The position numbers and the translations under genes are program-made. From Candidatus Bathyarchaeota archaeon (lineage in GTDB: Archaea; Thermoproteota; Bathyarchaeia; Bathyarchaeales; Bathycorpusculaceae): a stretch of DNA of 64,000 nucleotides. The notes under the pieces are model-generated. The model ran no database searches. It had not been told where the DNA came from and worked only from the letters and a program-made list of their open reading frames with translations. The DNA lies in assembly GCA_023488905.1 (NCBI GenBank), contig JAMDCQ010000003.1, forward strand, positions 1 through 64,000, read 5' to 3'. Within the stretch, counting starts at the first letter, position 1; the number at the start of each line of letters is the position of its first letter. Positions 1-7,206 of this stretch are shown here, one piece after another.

Positions 1-132
1 GGCGTTTTTTGCTAGCTTGAATTTGTTTGTGGATATGCCGTATTCGGTGCAGATGGCTTTGGCTTCGGGTTCTAGGAGTGCTTTTCTGCCTTCTTTTTTG
101 GCTTGGTTGATGATTTTTGTGGTTTGGTTCAT
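1..132 (-). CDS. ADP-forming acetyl-CoA synthetase beta subunit, second copy (partial, runs off the window)
   Basis: Reading leftwards from an ATG at 132-130, 44 codons stay open to the window edge. The peptide begins MNQTTKIINQAKKEGRKALL, a normal beginning for the ATP-grasp beta subunit of acetate-CoA ligase (ADP-forming), which makes acetate and ATP from acetyl-CoA, ADP and phosphate. Positions 1-127 are the exact reverse complement of 410-536, inside the complete gene on the other strand. The two copies differ only before this point: this one starts directly at the ATP-grasp lead-in, with no N-terminal extension. It is either a true inverted paralogue or an assembly fold-back. Confidence 0.6.
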   Translation of the reverse strand, partial: MNQTTKIINQAKKEGRKALLEPEAKAICTEYGISTNKFKLAKNA

Positions 133-320
133 TGTTTATTCCACTGTTAGCGTGTGTTGTGGTAGTGGATGTTGGGGTGTTTTAAATATTGTTTGGTTGC
201 TATGTGTGGTTTTTGTTTGTTGGGGTTGTATTGTTTATGTGTTAAACAGATTTACAGTAGTGTTTAGTGAGACGCAATACTTAATAGCGTTCAGCCTCCG
301 AACAATAATGACGTGTCGTC

Positions 321-1100
321 ATGTCCCCTTCAAACGAAAAAACCCCCAGTTTACTAACCAAAATAAAAGCAAAATTCCAAAGTGCAGGTAGCAGAATTAA
401 GCAAAGCTTCCAAACCACAAAAATCATCAACCAAGCCAAAAAAGAAGGCAGAAAAGCACTCCTAGAACCCGAAGCCAAAGCCATCTGCACCGAATACGGC
501 ATATCCACAAACAAATTCAAGCTAGCAAAAAACGCCAAAGAAGCCGCCTCATATGCAGATGAAATCGGCTACCCCATAGTCCTAAAAATCGTCTCCCCCG
601 ACATCATTCACAAATCCGACGCCGGAGGAGTCCTCGTTAACCTAAAAACAGCACCCGACGTCGCCGCTGGATACACAAAAATAATTGAAAACGCCAAAAA
701 CTACAACGCAGATGCCAAAATAGTCGGCGTACTGGTGCTGGAGATGGCGCCACAGGGCACAGAAGTCATCGTGGGTGCAGTCAAAGACCCGCAGTTTGGG
801 CAAACCGTCATGTTTGGGCTCGGTGGCATATTCGTTGAACTGTTAAAAGACGTTAACTTCCGTGTTGCACCCGTCACTAAGGCAGAGGCCAAAGAAATGA
901 TCACCCAACTCAAAGCGTTCCCGTTGCTGAACGGTTACCGGGGCTCCAAACCTGCAGACATCGACGCACTCGCAACCATAATCGCAAACGTTTCGAAGTT
1001 GGTTATGGATGAGCCCGAGATTAAGGAGCTTGACTTGAACCCTGTTATGGCTTATCCAAAGGGCGCAAAGACAGTAGACGCAAGAATCATACTGGAATAA
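321..1100 (+). CDS. ADP-forming acetyl-CoA synthetase, beta (ATP-grasp) subunit
   Basis: A 259-residue protein matching the ATP-grasp_5 beta subunit of acetate-CoA ligase (ADP-forming). The family enzyme transfers phosphate through a histidine of the alpha subunit and makes ATP while releasing acetate in the cytoplasm. The core includes GYPIVLKIVSPDIIHKSDAGGV (around residues 83-104, quoted here as the segment around SDAGGV), a glycine-rich loop FGLGGIFVELLKD and a C-terminal ELDLNPVMAYP. Usual length is about 230 residues; here a basic N-terminal extension of about 30 residues precedes the conserved start. No alpha subunit is visible in the window. A TATA-like tract lies near 276-284. Confidence 0.85.
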   Translation: MSPSNEKTPSLLTKIKAKFQSAGSRIKQSFQTTKIINQAKKEGRKALLEPEAKAICTEYGISTNKFKLAKNAKEAASYADEIGYPIVLKIVSPDIIHKSDAGGVLVNLKTAPDVAAGYTKIIENAKNYNADAKIVGVLVLEMAPQGTEVIVGAVKDPQFGQTVMFGLGGIFVELLKDVNFRVAPVTKAEAKEMITQLKAFPLLNGYRGSKPADIDALATIIANVSKLVMDEPEIKELDLNPVMAYPKGAKTVDARIILE

Positions 1101-1135
1101 ACTTTAAACTACGTTTTATTTCCCCCATTATTTTG

Positions 1136-1260
1136 TTCTTTAAATAAGGGAGGGGAGGTAGCGGCTGAGACGTCGCGTGGTTTCAACATGTGCGGATACG
1201 GTTTCGTATGCGGCTTTAAATAAGGGGGTCTAGTCCGCACAGAGCAACTGAGTGACTCGA
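1136..1260 (+). repeat. Dispersed repeat, hairpin module (copy 1)
   Basis: Non-coding. It opens with TTTAAATAAGGGAGGGGAGG, contains an imperfect hairpin GGATACG-GTTT-CGTATGC near 1196-1213, and closes with a second TTTAAATAAGGGGGTCTAG. The reverse complement of 57080-57182 matches nearly throughout, and parts recur at 33361-33420 and on both sides of the element at 48444-48723. It is an uninterrupted copy, so it serves as the reference for insertions in the others. The rest of the 265-bp gap holds the promoter of the Lsm gene. Confidence 0.75.
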
Positions 1261-1365
1261 ACTACCCTTCTCCAAGAATGCCGCAGTGCAGTTTTGTGTA
1301 AACTATTTAAATCAAAGATAAATAGTTGAATTGTAACTTCACATACAAGTCAGGAGAAATAAAAG

Positions 1366-1788
1366 TTGTCTGTAGCGCAAAGAAAATATTTTACAGAAGT
1401 GGCAGCGTTAGCAGATAAAACTGTTGCAGTTGTCACCACAAACGGAAAAGTCTTCAACGGCACACTCATCGGTATTAACCCCGACAACATGAGCCTCTGC
1501 TTAGCAGACGCAAAAGACGACCAAGGAAAACTGTGTCACCGCATATGCCTCAACGGAGCAGTAGTCGCCCAAATCAGCAGCGCAGAAAAACCCTTCGACC
1601 TCAAAGCCCTCGCGGGCAGATTAGAGAAAGTTTTCCCAACAATGGTTAAACTCTACGAGGATCAAGGTTTCATCTGGGTTATGGATAAAGTGAAACTAAC
1701 CGAGAAAGGCATAGTGGAAGGCTCAGGACCCGCCGCGGATCGAGTGGGCAAAGTCTACGCTCAATTTATGAGCGAAGTCAAACCCTAA
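1366..1788 (+). CDS. Sm-like (Lsm) RNA-binding protein with C-terminal extension
   Basis: A 140-residue protein starting at TTG 1366, chosen because a clear AGGAG lies 9 nt upstream (1352-1356). Residues about 15-70 form an Lsm fold: a Sm1 segment (VAVVTTNGKVFNGTLIGINP) and a Sm2-like segment around ICLNGAVVAQI. The remaining 70 residues form a separate alpha/beta extension, as in the larger archaeal SmAP3-type proteins. Lsm rings bind U-rich RNA and take part in RNA turnover or tRNA processing. It converges on the PAC2 gene and their stop codons overlap. Confidence 0.8.
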   Translation: MSVAQRKYFTEVAALADKTVAVVTTNGKVFNGTLIGINPDNMSLCLADAKDDQGKLCHRICLNGAVVAQISSAEKPFDLKALAGRLEKVFPTMVKLYEDQGFIWVMDKVKLTEKGIVEGSGPAADRVGKVYAQFMSEVKP

Positions 1789-2537
1789 ATAAACCAGCGC
1801 AGTTGCTGCTCTTCCTTTTTCTTTTCTTCAGTGATACTTCGAATTATGCCGAAGGACTCTAGCATCTTTTTGATTTCTTCACCGCTTACTTCGAGGCCTG
1901 TTAAGTCAACGTTTAGATTCAAATATTTGCCAAGTGTAATCAACGCGTAACGCGCAGCATTCACATCAGGATTCAAACCCAACGTGTCAACAAGCAAAGA
2001 AAAACCTTTGAGGTCGCGGATCCGCGCCAAACCAACTGACAAACCCGCAATGCCAAAAACATGCCCAACCATAACTTTCGTTCCTAAATCCAGTGCCTGC
2101 TGCATCGTCTCCAAATCTGTTGCAGTGCTGTAGATTGCTGGAACTGGTTGCACTTCTTCTTTTTTGAAGCCGCCGATAGAGATCACAAAACGACAGCCGA
2201 CATCGATTGCGATGTCCAGCACTTTTCCTACTAGCTCGTATTGCCCCACAGTTGTGAGCGCCTGTGTGTTGCCATACCAAATTATTAGGTCGCGTCCGCC
2301 ATCTTCACGTTTAGCGTAGTAAAGTTCGTTTATAGGCGAGAGTGCTCCGCCGTCTTCGGTTGTTATTGCAAAATCTTGGAATGACGAGGAAAAGATCTGC
2401 GCAAATTTCTTAGCTTTCAACTCTTTGATTAAGTGTAATGCAGCGATGTTTGCGACGAAGCCGATGCCGGGTAAGCCTTCGATTAGGATTGGGTCGTTGA
2501 GTTTTGGTTTCTCTATGATGTCGATTGAGCAGACCAT
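1785..2537 (-). CDS. PAC2-family protein (proteasome assembly chaperone family)
   Basis: A 250-residue protein of the PAC2 family. Family hallmarks are the N-terminal LIEGLPGIGFVANIAALHLI and the central region with IWYGNTQ and ISIGGF. Archaeal members include proteasome assembly chaperone-like proteins whose C-terminal hydrophobic-Tyr-X tail docks on the 20S proteasome. The tail here is R-W-F-I, an aromatic variant of that motif, after a charged EEKKKEEQQ segment. The substrate or partner is not shown by the sequence. The stop overlaps the convergent Lsm stop. Confidence 0.75.
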   Translation of the reverse strand: MVCSIDIIEKPKLNDPILIEGLPGIGFVANIAALHLIKELKAKKFAQIFSSSFQDFAITTEDGGALSPINELYYAKREDGGRDLIIWYGNTQALTTVGQYELVGKVLDIAIDVGCRFVISIGGFKKEEVQPVPAIYSTATDLETMQQALDLGTKVMVGHVFGIAGLSVGLARIRDLKGFSLLVDTLGLNPDVNAARYALITLGKYLNLNVDLTGLEVSGEEIKKMLESFGIIRSITEEKKKEEQQLRWFI

Positions 2538-2586
2538 GAAAGTGCACTTCTGAGGGTATTAGAGAAACATTGCGATATAAGGATGA

Positions 2587-2739
2587 CTAATCGCCGCAAT
2601 TTTTTGTTCTGTTGCCTATAAGCATCGGGTTTGTGTTTTCAAGTTTTTTTGCTTCTTGACGAGAACGATAAATAACCAAAACTGACATGCCAGCGAAGAA
2701 ACCGATGCTCAATATCAACAGGACATATGCCAATTGCAT
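2587..2739 (-). CDS. Small single-pass membrane protein (50 aa)
   Basis: A short open frame from ATG 2739 to TAG 2587. The first 24 residues are a strongly hydrophobic helix (starting MQLAYVLLILSIGFFAGMSV), followed by a basic cytoplasmic stretch YRSRQEAKK. A GAGGGGA ribosome-binding sequence lies about 10 nt before the ATG. This is the only coding signal in the 390-bp gap between the PAC2 and TGT genes. Function unknown; composition and start context argue that it is real. Confidence 0.5.
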   Translation of the reverse strand: MQLAYVLLILSIGFFAGMSVLVIYRSRQEAKKLENTNPMLIGNRTKNCGD

Positions 2740-2927
2740 GAAAGTGATTCCCCTCAAACAGCCAACCCGTTGCGAGGTAAGCCAAGCTTAACTATGCAGA
2801 AGTCTGTTTATAAAACTTGCAACTTTGCACTCTGTATTGAAAATCCAGAGTCAACAATCGTAGCAAACTTTTTTGGAGCTAACCTTTTTTATAAGCGAGA
2901 CACGCTTCAATTGTAGGTTTCAAGTCC

Positions 2928-4553
2928 TTGAGCATCTTTGAAATAAAAGAAAAAGACCTGCTTGGCAGAATCGGCAAACTGAAAACCAAAACAGCTACAG
3001 TGGAAACACCCCTCCTTTTCCCAGTCATCAACCCCAGCAATCAACCCATAACCTGCAAACGGCTCAAGGAAACTTTCGGTTGCCAAGCCTTAATCACAAA
3101 CAGCTACATCATAAAAAAACGCTTCAACAACCTCCCCGTCGAGCAGGGACTACATAAATTCCTCGACTACGACGGCGCAATCATGACTGACAGCGGCGCC
3201 TACCAAATCCTCGTCTATGGCGAAGTCGAAGTCAGCCAGAAAGAAATTGTAGCGTATCAAGAGGGCATCGGAAGCGACATCGCAACAATCCTAGACATAC
3301 CGACGGGCTGGAAAGTCACCAAGGAACAAGCAGAAGTCACAGTGTCAGAAACACTGCGCAGAGCAAAAGACTTCTTTAAACTAAAAACCAGAGACGACAT
3401 CCTCTGGGTTGGACCAGTACAAGGCGGAAGACACCTCGACCTCGTCGCATCATCAGCAGTCGAGATGGGTAAACTGCCCTTCCCAATCCACGCTTTAGGT
3501 AGCCCAACAGAAGTTATGGAAAACTACCGTTACGACGTGTTGGCGGACATGATTTTAACCTGCAGAAAAGGCATACCAATCGAGCGACCACTACACCTCT
3601 TTGGCGCAGGACACCCATCCATGTTCGCATTAGCAGTTTCGTTGGGCTGCGACCTCTTCGACTCAGCCGCTTATGCGCTTTATGCCCGCGAAGGCCGCTA
3701 CATGACAGAAAACGGCACTTGGCGACTTGACCAAATGGATTACTTCCCCTGTAGTTGCCCAAGATGCGCAAGCGAAACACCCGAAGGCTTACGCAGAAAA
3801 GCAGCCAAAGAACGCGAAGTTTTCCTAGCTGAACACAATCTGCACGTTTGCCTTGCTGAGCTTCGCCGCATAAAACAAGCTATCCGTGACGGCAGACTCT
3901 GGGAACACACCGAGATGCGCCTCCACGCTCACCCCGCACTACTTTCCGCCCTAAAACGCGTCCGTACCCACGAAGACTTCCTCCAAAAATATAGTCCAAC
4001 AACAAAAAGCAGCGGTTTCTTCTACTTCAACTCAGTGGGACTTGCCAGACCAGAAATTACAAATTACCGCAAACACCTAAAAGAGAACTATACGCCTCCA
4101 CAAAACGCCAAGGTGCTTTTTCTTGTTCCACAGACACGCAACAAACCATTCCACAAAGCGCCTGAATTCAAAAAAATCCGCCAACTCTTCAGAAATTTAG
4201 GCGAAGAACTCGCAGCACAAGTGCATGTTTGTGTTTATGCTGCACCATTCGGAGTTATCCCGTTAGAACTGGATGAGGTTTACCCCCTATCTCAACACGA
4301 AACCGCTCTACCATTGGATTTAGAAACCGCTGAGTACGTTGCCGCGCAAGCCGCAGAATACATAAAACGCAGTAGCTACAGCGGAGTTGTTTTGTTAAAT
4401 GACAAAAAACTCTGGAACGACACCGTTAAAAACGCCAGTCAGCAAGCATGCGTAGAGCAGTCAGTGGCGTTTGATTCGGTCGAGACCAATGTGGAAGGCG
4501 CCAAAGAAATGCTAAATCATCTGGCAAGCGCGATACGCAAACAATTTGAGTAA
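2928..4553 (+). CDS. tgtA: Archaeosine tRNA-guanine transglycosylase
   Basis: A 541-residue enzyme that exchanges guanine-15 of the tRNA D-loop for preQ0, the first committed step to archaeosine. The catalytic TIM barrel has D88 (TDSGAYQ), the nucleophile-type D245 (LFDSAAYALYARE) and zinc ligands C275, C277, C280 and H303, which correspond in spacing to the Pyrococcus enzyme. C-terminal residues 390-530 resemble the DUF5591/ArcS-like domain; a recognisable PUA domain is missing, so the protein is shorter than the Pyrococcus type. Start is TTG 2928, with a TATA element near 2887-2896. Confidence 0.9.
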   Translation: MSIFEIKEKDLLGRIGKLKTKTATVETPLLFPVINPSNQPITCKRLKETFGCQALITNSYIIKKRFNNLPVEQGLHKFLDYDGAIMTDSGAYQILVYGEVEVSQKEIVAYQEGIGSDIATILDIPTGWKVTKEQAEVTVSETLRRAKDFFKLKTRDDILWVGPVQGGRHLDLVASSAVEMGKLPFPIHALGSPTEVMENYRYDVLADMILTCRKGIPIERPLHLFGAGHPSMFALAVSLGCDLFDSAAYALYAREGRYMTENGTWRLDQMDYFPCSCPRCASETPEGLRRKAAKEREVFLAEHNLHVCLAELRRIKQAIRDGRLWEHTEMRLHAHPALLSALKRVRTHEDFLQKYSPTTKSSGFFYFNSVGLARPEITNYRKHLKENYTPPQNAKVLFLVPQTRNKPFHKAPEFKKIRQLFRNLGEELAAQVHVCVYAAPFGVIPLELDEVYPLSQHETALPLDLETAEYVAAQAAEYIKRSSYSGVVLLNDKKLWNDTVKNASQQACVEQSVAFDSVETNVEGAKEMLNHLASAIRKQFE

Positions 4554-4578
4554 AAAGGAAAAAGGGAAGACGTAAGAA

Positions 4579-4815
4579 TTAACGGGGTAAGTTGAAGCCT
4601 AAGTTTTTTTCGACTGCTTTTACTTGTTCGGTTTGCGCGAAATCTTTTAGCGCAGTCACGGCGGATATTAGTGCGCAGTCTTTGCATTGGTCGCCGAGTT
4701 TTTTTTGGCAGCATAAGCGTGTGTAGAGGTTTTCGATGTGTTCCAGGGCGAGGGCGTATTCTTTTAGGTCTATTTTTACTGGTTGAAAGTTGTTTTCTAA
4801 GTCTTGTTCTAACAT
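4579..4815 (-). CDS. Hypothetical small cysteine-containing protein
   Basis: Unrecognised protein of 78 residues from ATG 4815; a GTG at 4854 would add 13 residues. ATG 4815 is preferred because GAGG lies about 8 nt upstream, while the GTG falls only about 20-25 nt from a TATA-like TTATATATA tract. It carries a compact cysteine group CCQKKLGDQCKDC that could bind a metal, in an otherwise helical, charged protein. It is divergent from the RHH gene at 4932, and the two share an AT-rich promoter region. Confidence 0.55.
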   Translation of the reverse strand: MLEQDLENNFQPVKIDLKEYALALEHIENLYTRLCCQKKLGDQCKDCALISAVTALKDFAQTEQVKAVEKNLGFNLPR

Positions 4816-4931
4816 AGCTTTCGCCTCTTTAGTTAAGTGTGATAATATATGCACTTTTCGTACTATGATATATATAAGCTTTAATAATGCTCCAAAGTGG
4901 GATTAATACTTATAACAGCTGAACTGTAGAT

Positions 4932-5138
4932 ATGTACAACATGCGCTCCCGCAAAGTCAAAATCAGCGTTTCACTCGACGCATCACTAGTCAGCTGGATA
5001 GACAAAAAAGTAGACGACTTCACCTTCCAAAACCGCAGCGACGGACTAGAAAAAGCAATCTACAAACTAAAAACAGAAACAGAAAACATAGAAAAACTCG
5101 AAAAAACAGCCACAGCCCAGCGCATATTCTCAAAATAA
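4932..5138 (+). CDS. Ribbon-helix-helix (CopG-like) DNA-binding protein
   Basis: A 68-residue protein with a typical RHH layout: beta strand KVKISVSLD, then helices with SWIDKKVDDFTFQNRSDGLEKAI, and a charged tail. RHH proteins bind operator DNA as dimers through the strand. A TATA element (ATACTTATAAC, about 4906-4916) lies 16-26 nt before ATG 4932, so the message is probably leaderless; an alternative ATG is three codons in. Target unknown; it may regulate itself and the divergent gene. Confidence 0.7.
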   Translation: MYNMRSRKVKISVSLDASLVSWIDKKVDDFTFQNRSDGLEKAIYKLKTETENIEKLEKTATAQRIFSK

Positions 5139-5215
5139 CCCCCCTAACCGCTATCCAACTGTCTTCAAATAACTATTTTACATTCAATCACATATACCTC
5201 ACATCTCAGCAAGTT

Positions 5216-5842
5216 ATGGAGATGAAAATAATCGCAACTTTAGGCGCAGACCTCCACATACACACCGTCTACTCGCCCGACTCCCTAATCCAACCAAAAA
5301 CCCTAATCGACATGCTCGCTGCACATAGCTTCATAAAAGTCGCCGCAGTCACCGATCACGACAGCACAAGAGGCTGCAAAGCCACAGTCGAGTTAGCCTC
5401 CGCATATCCCGATGTTCTGATTATCCCCGGCGTAGAAATCAGCACCGTTCACGGTGACATGCTGGTTCTGGGAACAGACGAGTTACCGCCTAAACCCTGG
5501 ACGCCTGAAGCAGTTGTGGACTACGCGAAATCGATAGACGCGGTTACGATTGTGGCGCATCCGTTTCGAACTTACGGTATGGGCGAACAAGCCAAAAACT
5601 ACAAAGTGGATGCCATCGAAGTGTTAAACGGGGGCTCCAGCAAACAAGCCAATGCGCAAGCTAAAGAATTCGCCAAAACCTTAGGGTTACCCGGCACTGC
5701 TGGTACAGATGCACATCAGGTGTCGGAGTTGTTTAGTGTTTATACGCAGATAGATGCAGCGCTAAGTGTCGACTCTGTTTTGGCCGCGATTAAGAAGGGT
5801 GCGGTGTCTGCACAGGTGCCCCGCGGCTCCGTGCTTTTTTGA
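5216..5842 (+). CDS. PHP-domain metal-dependent phosphoesterase
   Basis: A 208-residue single-domain PHP protein. Metal-binding motifs are in order: DLHIHT (H14, H16), DHD (47-49), GVEIS, VAHPFR and GTDAHQ near residue 165. The family hydrolyses phosphoester substrates such as nucleoside 3',5'-bisphosphates or histidinol phosphate with a trinuclear metal site; the exact substrate cannot be read here. The length suits stand-alone archaeal PHP proteins. An ATG two codons downstream is an alternative start. Confidence 0.8.
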   Translation: MEMKIIATLGADLHIHTVYSPDSLIQPKTLIDMLAAHSFIKVAAVTDHDSTRGCKATVELASAYPDVLIIPGVEISTVHGDMLVLGTDELPPKPWTPEAVVDYAKSIDAVTIVAHPFRTYGMGEQAKNYKVDAIEVLNGGSSKQANAQAKEFAKTLGLPGTAGTDAHQVSELFSVYTQIDAALSVDSVLAAIKKGAVSAQVPRGSVLF

Positions 5843-5885
5843 AAACTGCGACAAAAAACGGCTTTTACAGATAACAAATTATTGC

Positions 5886-5943
5886 GGTGCCATCCTATTA
5901 GGCGGCAAATAGGATATCATTGCAGAAACCTATAGAGGGAGCG
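5886..5943 (+). repeat. 58-nt conserved hairpin element (copy 1)
   Basis: Non-coding stretch between the PHP and RHH genes. It contains a perfect 8-bp stem ATCCTATT/AATAGGAT around an AGGCGGC loop. The reverse complement of 25893-25950 aligns with it along its length with roughly 10 differences. It may be a second, small dispersed repeat family or a structured RNA or processing signal; the sequence does not decide. Confidence 0.55.
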
Positions 5944-5947
5944 ACTT

Positions 5948-6385
5948 TTAGCGTGATTTCTTGCGTTCATAAACTTCTTTTTGCTTAACGTATTCTTGAT
6001 GTTTTGACAGTAAATTGCGGACTTGCTCGTTGACGAAGTCGTCCGCACTCAAAAATTCTGTGTCCAGGTCTTGGAGGGCTTGCTGCATCTTTTCGTATTC
6101 ATCTTTGGGGATTTCTATGCATGTGTATTCGTTTTTTGTTGCTCGGAGTTCTTTTCGGATGGCGTCACGGATGAATTCTTCGCGGCTGGTGTAGCCGAGG
6201 TTGCGGTTGGCTTCGATGAAGGTTTGGGTTTCGTTGAGTAATTCGGGTGGGAGTGAGATGCTTGTGGAGAGGAGGTTTTCGATGGCGTCGGTGTAGGTTT
6301 GCATTTTCATGGTTTGGGCGGTGATTTCGCCTAGCATGGCGGTTAGTTTTTGGTGGGCGTCGTCGGATATGCGGAGGGTTTTCAT
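5948..6385 (-). CDS. Ribbon-helix-helix transcriptional regulator with extra C-terminal domain
   Basis: A 145-residue protein starting MKTLRISDDAHQKL at ATG 6385; longer readings upstream run through the regulatory region and are rejected. A helical N-terminal part is followed by an RHH-type segment (SISLPPELLNETQTFIEANRN then TSREEFIRDAIRKEL) and a charged C-terminal part. It is divergent from another RHH gene at 6473. The 87-bp interval carries two copies of TACTGGGTATA, a likely operator for one or both. Confidence 0.7.
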   Translation of the reverse strand: MKTLRISDDAHQKLTAMLGEITAQTMKMQTYTDAIENLLSTSISLPPELLNETQTFIEANRNLGYTSREEFIRDAIRKELRATKNEYTCIEIPKDEYEKMQQALQDLDTEFLSADDFVNEQVRNLLSKHQEYVKQKEVYERKKSR

Positions 6386-6402
6386 GTACTTTACCGCTTT
6401 AA

Positions 6403-6449
6403 TACTGGGTATAGGAAGGCTAATAAAGCTTTTCTGTATACTGGGTATA
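6403..6449. promoter_or_regulatory. Putative operator: two TACTGGGTATA direct repeats
   Basis: TACTGGGTATA occurs at 6403-6413 and again at 6439-6449, 36 bp apart between divergent RHH genes. The second copy sits in a symmetrical GTATACTGGGTATAC (6436-6450). RHH repressors typically bind short spaced repeats, so these are plausible sites for autoregulation. Confidence 0.5.
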
Positions 6450-6472
6450 CATAGTGTAAGGGGTTTACAGTA

Positions 6473-6676
6473 ATGAAACATAACATAAGCATAACCATGG
6501 ATCAAAAACTCTTCCGACAACTGGAAACCATACGCGGAAGAGAAAAAAGAAGCACCTTCATCGAACACCTAATAGTTTTAGGCTTACAAGATTATGCTAA
6601 CAAAAAGGAAAGGAAAAAGGGGGGCCTTTTTACGCCCACCTATTTAGCAGCAGATTTTAAGAATAGACCCGCTTAA
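6473..6676 (+). CDS. Ribbon-helix-helix DNA-binding protein
   Basis: A 67-residue protein: beta strand HNISITMDQKL followed by two helices (FRQLETIRGREKRSTFIEHLIVLGLQDY), the usual CopG/Arc arrangement. A short tail with PTYLAADF follows a basic KKERKKGG linker. It is divergent from the RHH gene at 5948-6385 and shares with it a region with two TACTGGGTATA repeats. Its target is unknown; mutual or self regulation is the simplest reading. Confidence 0.7.
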   Translation: MKHNISITMDQKLFRQLETIRGREKRSTFIEHLIVLGLQDYANKKERKKGGLFTPTYLAADFKNRPA

Positions 6677-6679
6677 TTT

Positions 6680-7060
6680 TTAGTCGATTTTCCATTTTTT
6701 AGCTACTTTCACAACTATAAACGCTATGAAAGCCACGATAATGAAAGTAATCAACGCCGATATGAAGCCCCCATAGGCGAATATTTGGTTGTTGACTTCA
6801 AATGTTGCGTCAGCCAAATTGCCAAGCCCCGGAAGAGCCAAGCCGATTAGAGGCATAACGAAGCCTGTGACAAGCGACTGAACAAGCGTGCCCAAATACA
6901 AACCTAACACGAAAGCAATTGCCAAGCCAAGAATTTTATATTTTGATAGGAAATCTTTGAATTCATTCCAAAGCCCTTTTGGCGGTGCTTGGGGTGGTGC
7001 TTTTTCTACTGCTTCGCGGATTTTCTTTAATTCTGCTAACATTTCATCTTCTTTACTCAA
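6680..7060 (-). CDS. mscL: Large-conductance mechanosensitive channel
   Basis: A 126-residue membrane protein resembling MscL, which opens under membrane tension and releases solutes during osmotic downshock. The first transmembrane helix is preceded by FKDFLSKYKILGLAIAFVLG and followed by the conserved-looking TGFVMPLIG; a second helix lies at about residues 95-118, with a basic C-terminus. A 30-residue proline-containing N-terminal extension is present. Start is TTG 7060 with AGAGG upstream; ATG 7042 is possible. The stop is 3 bp from the convergent RHH gene. Confidence 0.75.
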   Translation of the reverse strand: MSKEDEMLAELKKIREAVEKAPPQAPPKGLWNEFKDFLSKYKILGLAIAFVLGLYLGTLVQSLVTGFVMPLIGLALPGLGNLADATFEVNNQIFAYGGFISALITFIIVAFIAFIVVKVAKKWKID

Positions 7061-7206
7061 AATATTCAGCCTCTGAATATTATTCTCTGTGTTGGCTTTA
7101 AAAAACTATTGTCGCTTGGCTGCTGTGACTGCACCTCTACCATCACAAACACATATAACAGTGCTTAACGCTCAAACCTTTAATCCTTAAGCATACAACT
7201 TCTGAA

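Noticed and set aside
2734-2916. A 60-residue plus-strand frame
   Set aside because: No ribosome-binding site, poor composition, and it crosses the promoter of the TGT gene; the minus-strand 50-residue membrane protein explains the coding signal better.
5948-6568. Longer 206-residue version of the RHH regulator
   Set aside because: The added 61 residues are read through the operator region and part of the divergent gene; the start at 6385 fits the protein family.
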